Assembly: GCA_024138015.1 (NCBI GenBank)
Contig: JAMXBB010000009.1
Location: 13,332,445-13,396,444, forward strand
Length of the DNA stretch: 64,000 nucleotides
Reading direction: 5' to 3'
DNA from: Lumnitzera littorea
Taxonomy: Eukaryota > Streptophyta > Magnoliopsida > Myrtales > Combretaceae
Positions within the stretch are counted from its first letter, which is position 1. Each line of letters begins with the position of its first letter. Under the pieces are notes generated by a model. It was given only the letters and a program-made list of their open reading frames with translations, was not told the origin of the DNA and did not search any database. Below, piece after piece: positions 48,549 to 61,019 of this stretch. Both the position numbers and the translations under genes were made by a program.

Positions 48549-51500
48549 ATCGTGCTCTAAACCAAAAAGTCGTAACAATCTCGCAATATAAACCAACATA
48601 AGCTGAAAGCTAACCACCTTAGTCGTTAACAGAGGTATAGCTTACACAAGGTGTTTACCACTTTCCTACTTTAAGCCATACAATTCTAAGTTTAATAGAC
48701 ATTAACTTGTGATGCAACTTTTGAAAATAGCTTTTGGAAAATAAACTCGTGGCTCAACCGATTAATAAAATCAAGCACTACAAATCCTTTAGAATACAAA
48801 ATCTCACTTTAAACAAAAAGTTCCAAAAAGTAAAATTAATTTGAGAAAATAAAATGATTAGAAAAGGGTTTATAAGAAGTTACAGGTTATAGAGCATAAT
48901 AACAGTATCCATTGTTGAAAACTAGAGAGTCACTAGTAGAGACCCTATTGGTCTTTCTATAAATTAATAAAACCAACAAATAAATAAAAACACAACCTAT
49001 TAATCTTAAATCTCACTCCTGACCTTGTTCTCTAGTCTTCTTGGGACTTGGTGTAATACTAATAAGTTTACTGGAAATCTGCAAAACAACTACAGGGGTG
49101 TGAGCAATAACTTGCTCAATAAGTAAGACGGAGACAATAGTACATATCAGTGATCGAGTAATCGAGGTTTTCAAACAAAGTTAATTAGATGCAATGGAAG
49201 TTCAAGCAAATATCATCGTACGACGTTAATCGGTCGTCATAAGATAAAAGAAATTGTGCCCACTCTAATTTGAGTTTTAAGGAGTTTTAAGGAGTTTCAT
49301 GCTATGCACTTTGTAGATTGGTTACCAAATCAGGGCTTATGCAATGAAGAAATATGCTCTGCTTGAGACTACCTTCAAATCACGGTCTTCAACCTTGCCG
49401 CAACCTCCTCTCGTCTCACTTAATTTAACATAGGGTGGGGAAATGACTATTTCTACTATCCTCATTAAAGGGTTCATATTTGACCTGAGAATCCTAATCA
49501 TTTCCCCTAATAAGTTACAATGCAGTCTAGTTAGTAGTTAAGTCGAGTTTGACTTAGTTTACCTCTTAAGGCAATCAAGTAATTTCATACTATTTAATAA
49601 AGAAATCAATACATAAAATCTAGCACTCCATATTAATAATACAATATCCAAGCACCGCCACACACATGCAAGCTAATAACTTACAATCATAAGTAAGATA
49701 CATATTAAAGTCTCTAAGTATTCTTAAAAAATACTCCAAAGTATGGTGAAGTACTGATCCTACTTACTTAGAACTCATTTACTTGCTACTATGCTTGTTA
49801 ACTTGTTTTTGTTAATGATCCTTTGATAGCTACATCGATCTAGTACTTTATTCTGCATGAAATATTACCGATTTAAGTGTTTATATATGAGTATTAAGTT
49901 ATTTAGTTACTAGTTTATTATCTTATGCATTAAGTATATAAAGTTTAATATAGTGCTGTAAATATGTTTTACCTTTATTACCCTTAGAGCCATATCCTAA
50001 GCCATTACACCTTTGGTATATTCCACCAAAAAAGCCTCTGAGCTACCTTTTGCATCACATAGGTATCGAGGTTCACAACTAATTCAATCTTTAAGTCAAT
50101 CTCTAAGGTTAGCAAATATTCAAGATTGTTTAATAAACATCATCTAAACTACTTTTTGAGCTAGATCACCCTATAACTTCTTAAACTGGAAAGCTTTTGT
50201 ATTGTCCTTTGATCCATATTAGAGTTAAAGTCTAATAGGATTATCCTCTAAATTTGATAACTATCCAAGATTTCTTACGAATTGCCTTTTGAAACAACTT
50301 CAAAGTGTTCACATATCTATAATTTTCCCCAAATATTCTTCTAAGTTGCCTTTTGACTAAGTTGTTACATCAACTAGAATTTAAATTTCTTAACAAGAAT
50401 TCTCTAAGTTATCCTCTAAGACCAACAACTTCAAAATTCTTAAGAATACTCTCTTTGATTTAGCCATTGAGATTTCCCTTGTTTCGCACTTAACTCATTA
50501 TCTTGCCTTTAATTTAGCTTATGAGTGAATATTGAATAGAGCATATGCGTCATAACTTCCTCTAAGATACCTTATGACTTTGATATCTATAGAGTTTTTA
50601 ATAAAATCATCATCTAACTAATCCTCTACTTCCCCCATTTCCGTTTATTTATCATTTTTGCTTTTAACCTACTCTTTCAGTATTAATCTAGTTCAAAACT
50701 TACTTCCAAAATCCTCTAAGTTATCATTTGCCCTCAACCAACTCCTTATAGTTAATTGATTTGTCCACTACTCTCCCAAGTTTTAGTTATAAGGACCTAT
50801 TTTATACTTTATTTAACATTTCTCTACTTTATTATTCCTTAAAATCCTCATCTAACACATCACCATTCCTCAATTCCACAATTCTCATACTATGAAGCTA
50901 TGCATATAAGTAGCATATCATTGATTTTCTTAATTTCCTCTGATAAAACCCTTTCCAATAGCATCCATATACCACAAAATACATTAAAAATCAATAAAGC
51001 TCAAAATCCAAGTGAGGTCTTTAGGATAAATACACTTATTTATTTAAAAAAAATACTATTTTAATCATAATTTAGGGCTGAAAATTTATAAAAATTATAG
51101 AAAATAATTTTGTTAACAATCTCTTCAAAGCATCTTAGTATAAACATAAGAAAGCCTATAAAAAAATTTTGGGATCAAAACTACATCATTAGACTTATTT
51201 ATTTTAACAACGAAAAGTGTTCGATTTCATTGATTTTTTAAGCGCATACACTACAAATACTAAATTTTTACAAAATAATATTTTTTATAGATTCTATACA
51301 TGAAAATATGTAAGAATAAATTTTTGTGGAATTTTCTGGAATATTTTAATAATTTTTACAAATTTCTAAAAATTTAATTAAAATTAACCCTTATTGAAAA
51401 GTGAAGCTCTGGCCACCAGTGGCAATCACCTCCTTATCGATACATCTACACACAGCTTCCTCTGTAGCCTGGTGGTGGCAACTATTTTTCAAAAACTCCC

Positions 51501-51760
51501 TAATCCGTCGCACTCTATTAAGCTTAAATTACACTCTAGTTTTGAAATTTTTATATAATTCCCTTCTTTAATCCTTAAAACCCCAAATAATTTTTCCCAC
51601 ATTGCATCTTCCGTGTATAACTTTTTTAGAGAGAATTTTAGATTTTAAGAGCCCAAGTAGTGTTGAAAGGATTTTTGTTTTCTCTCTCCTTTTGATTTTA
51701 AGTATATATATTGCATGTTTGTTTCTTTAAGACACTTCCACCTAGTTAAACCAATCCATA
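48549..51760 (-). mobile_element. gypsy-type long LTR with decayed primer site (copy R2)
   Basis: Related to R1 in reverse orientation. Its tail on the minus strand reads GAGATTGTTACGACTTTTTTGGTTTAGAGCACGAT (about 48583-48549), the best-preserved LTR-end/primer-site junction of the set (TTGGTATCAGAGCA expected). The central block 49200-49500 aligns with 45120-44900 of R1 and 55790-56080 of R4. The upstream end has a C/G-richer leader (51400-51520), as in R1. Left/right limits approximate; 49900-51300 is highly AT-rich. Confidence 0.6.
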
Positions 51761-52429
51761 CACTTAGTAAGGTAAATTCCCAGCTATCCCAAAAGTTTTT
51801 TTTTAATTAATTTAATGAATTTCTTTAGCTTGATTTAACCTAAAATACAATTATTCGAGTGTTTTGAATAATTATAAGTATACATACATACTTAAAAATT
51901 ACATACAATGCATATGTTTATATTATATATGTTATTTTATGTCTTGTATTAATTTTATTACATATGTAACTTATTTTTAAAAGTTTATGAACTAACAAGA
52001 CCTATTTTACATAATTACAAATAATAATATGTAATATAGTTGAATTGTATTATTTTAGCTATATTATTATTATTATTATTATTATTTTATTATATTTTTA
52101 ATATTCGGATCCACAGGATCTCAGCGTTTACCATCTTGAACCTATTCGTAAGTTTCTATATTAGTCGGGTTAATTTAACTAATACTCTAAATTTACCTAT
52201 TCGATTTCTACTTCTTAAATATAGGGCTCACATTTACCTTTTTTTTTATTTCCTTTTGTATTATTATTATTATTTTTCTATTGTTCCATATCTTCTATCT
52301 TTTTATGCCATTTTTTTCCTAATTTTTCATTTTTTGTACTTTTCTTTTTTTTTTTGTATTTTTCTAAATTATAACCCTTTTTCCCTATTATAAAAATAAT
52401 TATAAAACTATAGAGACAAAAATGAAGTG
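51761..52429. other. AT-rich spacer with (ATT)n
   Basis: A (TTA/ATT)n microsatellite lies at about 52064-52088, with poly-T/poly-C runs after it. A 117-codon plus-strand ORF (52040-52393) is an artefact of Phe/Leu/Ile-rich T-runs. Confidence 0.7.
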
Positions 52430-52478
52430 TTTACACTATGTTACATTTGAAGAGGAACAAAATGCGTAGTGTAGTAAT

Positions 52479-52671
52479 ACGGTCGATAATGACGAGTTAA
52501 GCACAAGTATAATGTTCAACACTAAGAAAGGGTTACAAGATGCGGTTAAGAGCTCTAACATCATATGCATTACGACTTTCCAATTCTTAAATCAAATCCA
52601 ACGTTATGGCGCATTGTCAATACGGTTGACAATGACAAGTTGAGCACGAGCATAAGGTTCAGCACCAAGGA
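52479..52671 (+). repeat. 51-bp direct repeat inside R3
   Basis: 'acggtcgataatgacgagtt...' (52479-52529) and 'acggttgacaatgacaagtt...' (52622-52671) match over about 51 bp at roughly 80 percent; offset 143 bp. Confidence 0.7.
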
Positions 52672-53923
52672 GCTATGTAGTCAGATTTTTAAAATTTTTG
52701 ATCAGGTTTTTGAAATACTAATTCATGTAGTTTCAACTTAAAATTTCATCGATATACTCCTAATATGTTATATTTTAATGTTGTATAGTCGGATTTTTAA
52801 ATTTAAGTTGTTAGATTTTTTAGAAAATTCCATTTTTGTATAAACTGTGCCTTAGATAAAGTATTTTGCTAAAGGAGATTGATGAAAATTTCCAAAACTA
52901 TGGTATACCTTTAATATGAGTTTATGAATGATGATTTTTGGTGAAAAAGAATAATTGTTGGTTTAAAGTTAATTCTTTAAGTTTTATGAAATTATGGACT
53001 AGTGAATAATATAAGAAGATTGAGAATAAATTATTATGGTACTTAGTTGATATTTATTGTATATGCAGGATAGGACTTCTAAAATTGCACAATAAATGGA
53101 GTATATGTAAAGTAGTTAGACGTACTAATAGCAACCGGGTAAGAAACTATATCAGAATGTAACCTAGTGTGAATATGGTTGATACACTAAAAATTGGATT
53201 CGAATCAAAAAGTGACCATCCTTGGACTTTACACTATCTCCAGAGAATAAATTATAAGTTAAAAATTTCTTAAATAAGAATCTAATTTTGGATGGTGGAT
53301 TAGAAACTGAGTTAAGATGTAATATAGTATCAAATATCCTCAATCACATCAAGAGTCCAATTAGTAGGTTAACCAATGATTTGTATATAAATTTTATACC
53401 TTTATCAAAGTCAAAACATAAGTCAAAAGCCATTCGGATAATAGCTACATTACAAGGCTGAGTTAAAACCTAAGTCAGAAACTTAGTTAGAATGGAAGAC
53501 ACTAAATGTAAGAGCAGGTAGAAATTTGAATATGGTTGATACCGAATATTGGATCATTGGGAGTCGGAGAGTAAATGAGAAAGTCGCCTGATTATATCTT
53601 TTAAGAATTTACTAAAGCCAAAACTTAGGTTAAAAACTACCAGATAGCAATCTGTACTAGATTAGAACCTTGGTCAGAATATACCTTATTTAACTAATAT
53701 TTGATAAATACCTTAGAAAACTCACCAAACACAGTTGAAAACATACTTAAATATTCAGAATGAATACATATGTTATATATTGGATGGAAACTAAAGATGT
53801 CATATTAAATTTTGTGAATAATAAAGAAAAACAAGTGCAACATACGTAAAGAATGATATTGGTATTAAGGTAAGTAGGATCAGTGTTTCACCACATTTTG
53901 AAGTATTGTTTAAAAATACTTAG

Positions 53924-54229
53924 AGACCTTAGTATTTGTCTTGTTTATGATTGTAAGTTAGTTGCCTATGCACACATAGCATGTATGCTTGAATATTGTT
54001 ATACTATTTTGAGTGCTAGACTTATATGTTGATTGTTTCATGATATTACTTACTTTTGATTGTTTGAAATTACTTGAAGACCTTAGTATAAGTCTTGTTT
54101 GTGGTTGTAAATTAGTTGCCTATGTGCATGCAGCGTGTGTACTTGAATATTGTTGTGCTATTTTGAATGTTAGACTTATATGTTGATTATTTTATGATAT
54201 TACTTGCTTTAAACTCTTTGAAATCACTT
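53924..54229 (+). repeat. 154-bp tandem duplication inside R3
   Basis: Units 53924-54077 and 54078-about 54229 both begin AGACCTTAGTAT and share 'gttgcctatg', 'cttgaatattgtt' and 'agacttatatgttgatt'. Close to 88 percent identity by eye. Confidence 0.85.
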
Positions 54230-55270
54230 GATTACCCCAAAAGTAATCTAACACAAGCTTGGCTTACTTACTAACAAGACCTGCATCACAACCTACTAAG
54301 GTAAACAATTAGGATTCTCAGGTTAAACATAGGTTCTTTATTGAAGATAGCAAAAATGGTTCTTTCCCCACTCTAAGTCAAACTAATTGATAGGAGAGGA
54401 GGTTGCAACAAGGTTGGTGTCCATAGTTTAAAGATAATTTCATGCGGAGAATATTTTCCATTGCATAAGCTCTAGTTTGGTTCCAATTTTTTAGTGTGGA
54501 CATTAAACTTCTCAAAACTCATATTAGAACGAGTGCAATTTCCCTTATCTCACGGTGACCAATCAACATCATGAGATGGCTTTTTCTTAAATATGCATTG
54601 CATCTAATTAAATTTGCTTGAAAACCCTGGTTGCTTTATGTCAGATGTATACTATTGTCTTTGTCCCACTTGCCGAGTAAGTTTTCACTTATTCTCCTAT
54701 AGCTGTTTTGCATATTTCCCTAATAGATTCATTAATACTATTTCAAGTTCTAGAAGAATAGAGAACAAGGTCGAGGAGTAAGATTCAAGATTACCTTATT
54801 AGATTTCTACTTGGTTTATTAACTATACTAACTTCTAAGAAAACTAATAAGGTCTCTTTAGGTAACCCCTAGTTTTCAACTGATGAGATTTAATCCATGC
54901 TATATAAACTTGTGGGTTTTAACAAATACTTTATCTTTTTGTAACAACATAGCTCTTAAAATTTTTATAAGATTGAAGGTTTCATTCTCCATACGTTTAT
55001 CAAACTTGATTTCTTCTATAGATATTTAAGCTATAAAACTATTTTCAATAGCTATTTTGAAAAGTTACACTACAGGTTAATTCCTACCAAATACTTAATA
55101 AGATACTTCTAAGTAGTAGAGTGATAAACACTTTGCGTAAACTATACCTACATTAGTAATTAAAACAGCTAGCTTCTAGCGTATATTGATTTATACGGTA
55201 AGGCTGTTACGACTCTTTAGTTTAAGGCATGATACTAAGAGCGTATAAGAAAAAGGTTTTGGGGTTGTTT

Positions 55271-57130
55271 GTCATGCTCTGAAGCAGCAGAGTCGTAACA
55301 GCCCCACCGTGTAAATCATCCTAAGATAGAAGTTGGCCTTATAACCGCTATCTTAGACCTAATCTACACAAGGCGTCCACGACTAACCCGCTTTGAAATA
55401 AACAGTTTGTAATTTGAATAAATCATTTACCTAAGAAAGTGAGGAAATATATATATACACTATAATTCAATTGTTGCAATTAAAGTTTACAATATTTCTT
55501 CGTAATATATTTCTTAGTTATTACATTATTCAGAAATGAAAAGTTCTAAAGTAAAAGCCTAGACCTTAAAAATATATATTTGTTCTTCAAATGTTTTCCT
55601 TACTCCTCAAGATCCAGCAGTTGCTAGCTTCGGAATAGTTATATGCTGCTTCTTAGCCAACACCTGCACGACGTCTATAGGAATGTGAGCATCCACAGCT
55701 CGGTAAGTTAGGATGGAGGACTTAAAATTATATCATAAACACAACAAGGTTATCAATCAACTTATTAAGTGTAATGTATATGTAAGCAAATACCATCGCA
55801 CGACGTTGTCCGACCCGTCGTGAGATTAGAGAAATTGTGCCCGCTCTAATTCGAGTTGAGGAGTTACCGTTAATGCGACAACTCATGACCAAACCCAAGC
55901 TTGTGTAATGGAGACCTTGCTCCTCTCGCGATTACCTTCGAATCACTGACTTCACCCTCGCCGTGACCTCCTCACCTGTCACTTAGTTCGACCAAGGATG
56001 AAGAAGGGACCATTATGCAATCCTACGCTATCTCTTTTGAAGGGGTCGGTATTTGGCCGGAGAATCCTAGGTTTCCCCTAATGTGTTGCCATGCATGTCC
56101 AATTATGATTATTAGTCATATATTTGATTAAGTCCAATTTAGGGTGATCAATTATTTCATATAAATCATACAATACATGCCAGAACAACAAACAGAATCA
56201 TAGCATCACCCATAATCAAGTATATGCACACAATCAACTATCTAACAAGTACAACTAAGCATAATCTCAAGCCTCCAAAATACAGCAACATATTAATCTT
56301 AACTTACCTTGATTCCTCGCTCACTCACTCGAGGTTTGACTTGCTCAAGCCATCACTGATCATCCCTATAACACAAACGTAGTTTCAGTTTTTTATATAA
56401 CTATTATAAGTTTGTTTCATCCTATAACGCTTATTGTTATGTTTTGTTTAGGGTTTAATATGCTTAATTATCTAGGTCTTAAGTCTTTTACAATTATTCT
56501 AGGTTTGGAGTTAGGTTTGGGTTTGATTTCCACATTGATTTCTGAATTAGGTTGTAGTTCGATTTCTAAGTATTATTTTATACTCAAACCCTAGAAATTC
56601 GTTTCAACTTATAATGTGAAATTAATCACATTACTTTCCGATCTCCTAAATACCATCATTACTCCTAGTTAGTATTTTATTTCACCCAGTATACTTAAAT
56701 CCTTATTAGTATACCGAATTTATTCCTGATATGAGAAATTTTTATATTTTTCATATAATTACATAAATTCAAGTTTCCTATCAGATTTATTGTACATTTT
56801 TATTATTATCATAATATCAATTTTTATTATAATATTTTCTATTTATTATATTTCTAATAATTGTGTATTGTGTATTATGTACTATTACTTATTATATACA
56901 TAATACACATCTAATATTTTTATTACTCTAATTACTATCTCCCAACATCAATTATTATTTCAAAATGTCTAAATTCATCCTAAATTAGATTTTACACCTA
57001 ATTTACAAAATTAACTTAAAATCTATTATATTTCCATATTACTCATTTATTACATAATTAACCTAATAATTACATCTAATACCCTAAATACTACAAGTAT
57101 TATACTTTATCAGATCTCAACATCTTAAAA
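55271..57130 (-). mobile_element. gypsy-type long LTR with decayed primer site (copy R4)
   Basis: Reverse orientation; the tail lies only about 37 bp from the tail of R3. Minus strand: GGGGCTGTTACGACTCTGCTGCTTCAGAGCATGAC (55305-55271). This is the copy richest in CpG and probably the youngest. Its block 55790-56080 ('gcacgacgttgtccgacccgtcgtgag', 'ctcgccgtgacctcctcacc') is clear. 56330-57130 is AT-rich and assigned only by position. Confidence 0.6.
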
Positions 57131-57199
57131 CATGTACTTATTCACTAAATCAATAATTAATCTTTTAATTACAAAAGAAAACAAAAGCAAAATGGGAAA

Positions 57200-57920
57200 A
57201 GGTGATCAGTTTATTAGTCTTCACATTTTCACTACCTGGTCGGTTGAAACTAACTTGTACGTAATTGTAGTATGGCATCTTTAAGTTCTAATTAATAGTT
57301 GCAAAATAGTTTACTGGGATGTGAGTATAACCAACTCAGTAAGATAAGATGGAGTTGTAAAAGTACACTAACAAACATAGTTATCAAATAATTAATTAGA
57401 TACAAATGTAACAAGCATATAGTAATCCATTACACAATATTTAACCAATCCATTGTGAAGTTAAAGTTCAGCCTATCTTGGATTAAGGAGTTTCAATGTG
57501 GTACTATCAAACTAAATCTATAGATAACAAACAAGTTTAGATCAACTATTGCTTAGATCGACTAAGAGTGGGAAAATGACTATTCTTACTATCCTCATCG
57601 AAATATCAGTATTCAATTTGGTATCCTAAATGTTACCCCTATTAAGCTATCACGAATTTTCTAGTTACTATTTAATACCTAGTTAAAGTTAGTTAAATTT
57701 TTAAGGTAAGCAAACAAGTTCAAAATACGCTAGACATGATATATTCAATTAGAAAACAACACTCAAAGATCATCTCCTAATCACAAATCAGTATTACAAT
57801 CACATACATAGCATACACATGTATAATCTAGCTACAATCACAAATAAGCACTCTTAATTCTCAAAGTATTCTAAAATAATACTTCAACATGCCATGAAGC
57901 ACCTATCGCAACTTACTTGA
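57200..57920 (-). mobile_element. gypsy-type LTR fragment (copy R5), very decayed
   Basis: Aligns loosely with R2 and R4: 'agtttactgggatgtgagtataaccaactcagtaag' (compare 'gtgagcatccacagctcggtaag' in R4) and 'tgactattcttactatcctcatcg' (compare R2 49446). It lacks the tail and primer site and has no CpG in the aligned core. Confidence 0.5.
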
Positions 57921-57931
57921 TGTCGACATTG

Positions 57932-57987
57932 TAGTTTAATGGTATGAATATTAATCTTCTAACGGGATGAGTCAGGTTTGAATCTCC
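57932..57987 (+). repeat. tRNA-like A box/B box pair (possible SINE)
   Basis: TAGTTTAATGG (57932-57942) fits the A box. After 32 nt GGTTTGAATCTCC (57975-57987) resembles the B box. A purine-rich run follows. A pseudo-tRNA or SINE head; not folded into a convincing tRNA. Confidence 0.35.
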
Positions 57988-60900
57988 TTCTCATGGTTGT
58001 AATATGTAACAGTTGGAGGGGGAAAAAGAAGAAAACCATAACATCATAATATACAAGAAAACATTTACATAAAGAAACACTAGTAAATAGAGTATTCGTG
58101 ATGCATTTGTAAAACTTATTGGTATCCTTAGGAGCTTAGTTACCACTGGGACTTACTGTAGCAAACTTGAATCGAATGGGTCATCCAAAATATCAAAGAA
58201 AAGTAAAGGAAAAATCATCCACGAACGAACTAGAGTAACTGACATGAAGTTGCTTGGAGGATGTGACTTATTAACGAACATAACATGACTTGATACTTTA
58301 CTTGATATGATGCACAAGTTGATGTTAAGATTTACCTGCCACTAATCTTGAGCTATTCGGCAAGATTAGATAAGAGAATATGAAGAAAGTGAACTTGGAG
58401 AAGGTAGTCTCTCAAGAACAGAAGATTCAGTGTATGTTTGTCAAGTTATCTGCGGCTTACAAGAAAAAGGGACTATTTATAGTAAGTTCTTAGAGCAATA
58501 TTACAAATAAAGAAAGTACAAGAAAGTTTATACAAAAAGGGGATTCCTAGTACATATAAAAAGGGGATTCTTAGTATATACAAAAAAGGAGTAAAAAGGA
58601 CAAAAGATAAAAGTGGAACTAGTACAATTTTTGATGAGGTGGACAGGTAATGGTGTAGCAATGGTCCCATATGAAGATTCTCTGAATATAGTAGGCGAGG
58701 AGGACCAAGATGTTACGGCAGTAAAGGAACTGAGATGAGAAGAGGGTGACAAGAGAAATAGTAACAGGCTGAGAGAAAATTACTTGGCCAGTAAGTAAGT
58801 CGCTTGTCACTCGTCACTCGTCACTCAGCAAGAACCTTTTGGCAACAGTTGATCGGATTATTCGGTACAAGGTCATAGGTAAGGGAATGGTCAGTATCAC
58901 CACAACTGAGTGTATAGATCAACGTATGATAATGTGGGGAGCTCAAAGAGTTCAGCCACCTTCCTTTAGTGTAAAATTTCTCATCATTAGCAGGTTGTTG
59001 AGAAAGGATTCGGAGGTTTTGGAGATATGTGCGAGTAATGGGACCGATGGTCGGTAGTTTATCACTTTTGTATGGTATTATAATAAAATTCAATGCATAA
59101 AAAAATTATTAAATCAATTTATGCACATGATTATTAAGAGTAAAAAGTTATATATAAATTGTTTCTAAAATATATGTAAATAAGAAGTAATGAGCAACTA
59201 ATACATTACAAATATACTTGTTAAATAGCTACAAAAATACGTTAATCATATTAATTTATTTTATCAAAAAGGTACTGGTACTTATAAAAACCATAAATGA
59301 GATATTAATTGGGAACTTTAGTATACAAGTGTGTTAATACTCAAGTATAGCTAAAATGAGTGCTTTAAGAAAGAAATAATAGGATAAAAGATATATATAT
59401 ATATATTAATGATGGAACTAAAAAACCAAATGTATAAATAAAATTAAGTTAATACCCTCATAAAAAAAATTAAAGAGATCAAAAAAGAGAAAAAGAAGAA
59501 AGTTGCAGAAGAAATATTGTAGATCCACGAAATATGTAAGATCTAAGTTTCATAAGTAGGAGAGGAAAAAAACAAAAGTTTAGCAAAGGAAAAGAATAAT
59601 AGATGAATATGTAAAGAGAGACAATCCATTTTAATACTATTAATATATAGTAATGAAAACAAATTATGTTGAAGAAAGGATAAAAAAAAAGAATCTCAAT
59701 TAGTAAAAAACTAAAATGGCAATCAACATTTTATAGATTTGGTTTTATCCTAAAAAGAAGAAGAAGAGAGAATTAGTTTATTTACCCTTCATATTAATAA
59801 GCTAGATTAGAATAATAGATATTTCAATGGTTATTTTTAATATGTTTTAAAGGTATTTTAGGAAATTGCAAGAAAACACCAAAAGACTCTCCCTTTTGCC
59901 TTTAATAAATAGAGTTTTTTTACGGTAACCATACGTTACCATAACGCCATAATAAATCATATTCTATTTTAATATGTTATACCATGAATGATGAAATGGA
60001 ATATATTGATAGCTTTATTTTTATTGAATTTTAGTAAATCATGATTATAAAAAATAAAAACAAAACTATCGATAGTTTTTATTTTACCGTTTATGTGTAT
60101 GATTTACTAAAATCAAATATACAAGTAGCTAAACTGATGGTGATACCGGAAGAAATTTACTATGGTTTGATTTTTATGTATTTTAGGTTAGTTAAAAATT
60201 TAATTAATACTAGCCAAAATATTTTTAACTCGTATAATATCTAAACATATAACTAAGAAAACTCTTAATGTAGTGCCCTAAGACCTAATGGGCGCCACAA
60301 ACATTAAGGCACTAAAAACTCCAATGATGACATAATAACCTGCAAATACTTCATTTAAATAAATGGATTAAATAACTATCTAAACAACAACCTCAATAAC
60401 TTGTAAAGAAATCCAGTAATAACAAAATATAAGAGGCAAACTTGCCTTAACTACAAATGTAACATTGTGTTAATAATCTTATCTGTTTTTGTTTTGTAAT
60501 TATAATGTAAGTTGTTATTAGAGTGTTGGAATTGGAAAATAAAAATTCATGTACTTTTACAAGAAAATATTTTTAAAAAATATCTTATGCATTGGAGATG
60601 ATTATTTTAATTTGTATATTTATAAATATGAAAAAAGTAATGGTATAAATTCAACTTTATAAGGATTTGTTGGGAATATAATTTTATAAGAAGGATATAT
60701 ATGGAATTATATTTTCATTTTTTAAAGTATCTTGTTCATACTAAACGCAAGATTCAAGTAAATACCAATACACATAAAAAAGATAAGAAAAAGATGAACA
60801 AATGGAGTCTTAGGATGTATCACTTTTCACTCCCCATATTTTCGAGAGAACATTGAACTGATTTTGTAAAAAAAATAAAAGCAACATGGTTTGACCCAAA

Positions 60901-61019
60901 TAAAATATCAAAAAACAAATGTTGTTAAGTTCAAACTAAGAGGTTGACTTGAAAATGAGAATAGGTTAAGTGTCAAACTAAGGTTAAATAAGGGTTATAC
61001 AAAGGTTGACAAAAACATG
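57988..61019. other. intergenic DNA with short repeats
   Basis: 58531-58590 has about 2.5 units of a 26-bp repeat ('aaaaaggggattcctagtacatat'). 58806-58826 is (GTCACTC)3. On the minus strand ACTATAAATAGTCCC near 58484-58470 looks like a TATA box, and the surrounding 58040-59060 could be an LTR, but no other support was found. The 90-codon ORF at 58821-59093 (minus) is unrecognised. 59100-61019 is plain AT-rich DNA. Confidence 0.45.

Larger units (their letters stand above)
52430..55233 (+). mobile_element. gypsy-type long LTR with decayed primer site (copy R3)
   Basis: Same orientation as R1. The block 54340-54690 aligns with R1 44900-45200, including 'ggagaggaggttgcaacaagg' and 'cttctcaaaactcatattagaac'. 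The tail 'taaggctgttacgactctttagtttaaggcatgat' (55199-55233) is the decayed LTR-end/primer site. Two internal duplications (52479/52622 and 53924/54078) are listed separately. Confidence 0.6.

Noticed and set aside
52040..52393. 117-codon Leu/Phe/Ile-rich ORF resembling a membrane protein
   Set aside because: Low-complexity T-rich DNA including an ATT microsatellite.
57932..57987. A functional tRNA gene
   Set aside because: A and B boxes are present but acceptor and anticodon stems do not pair convincingly.
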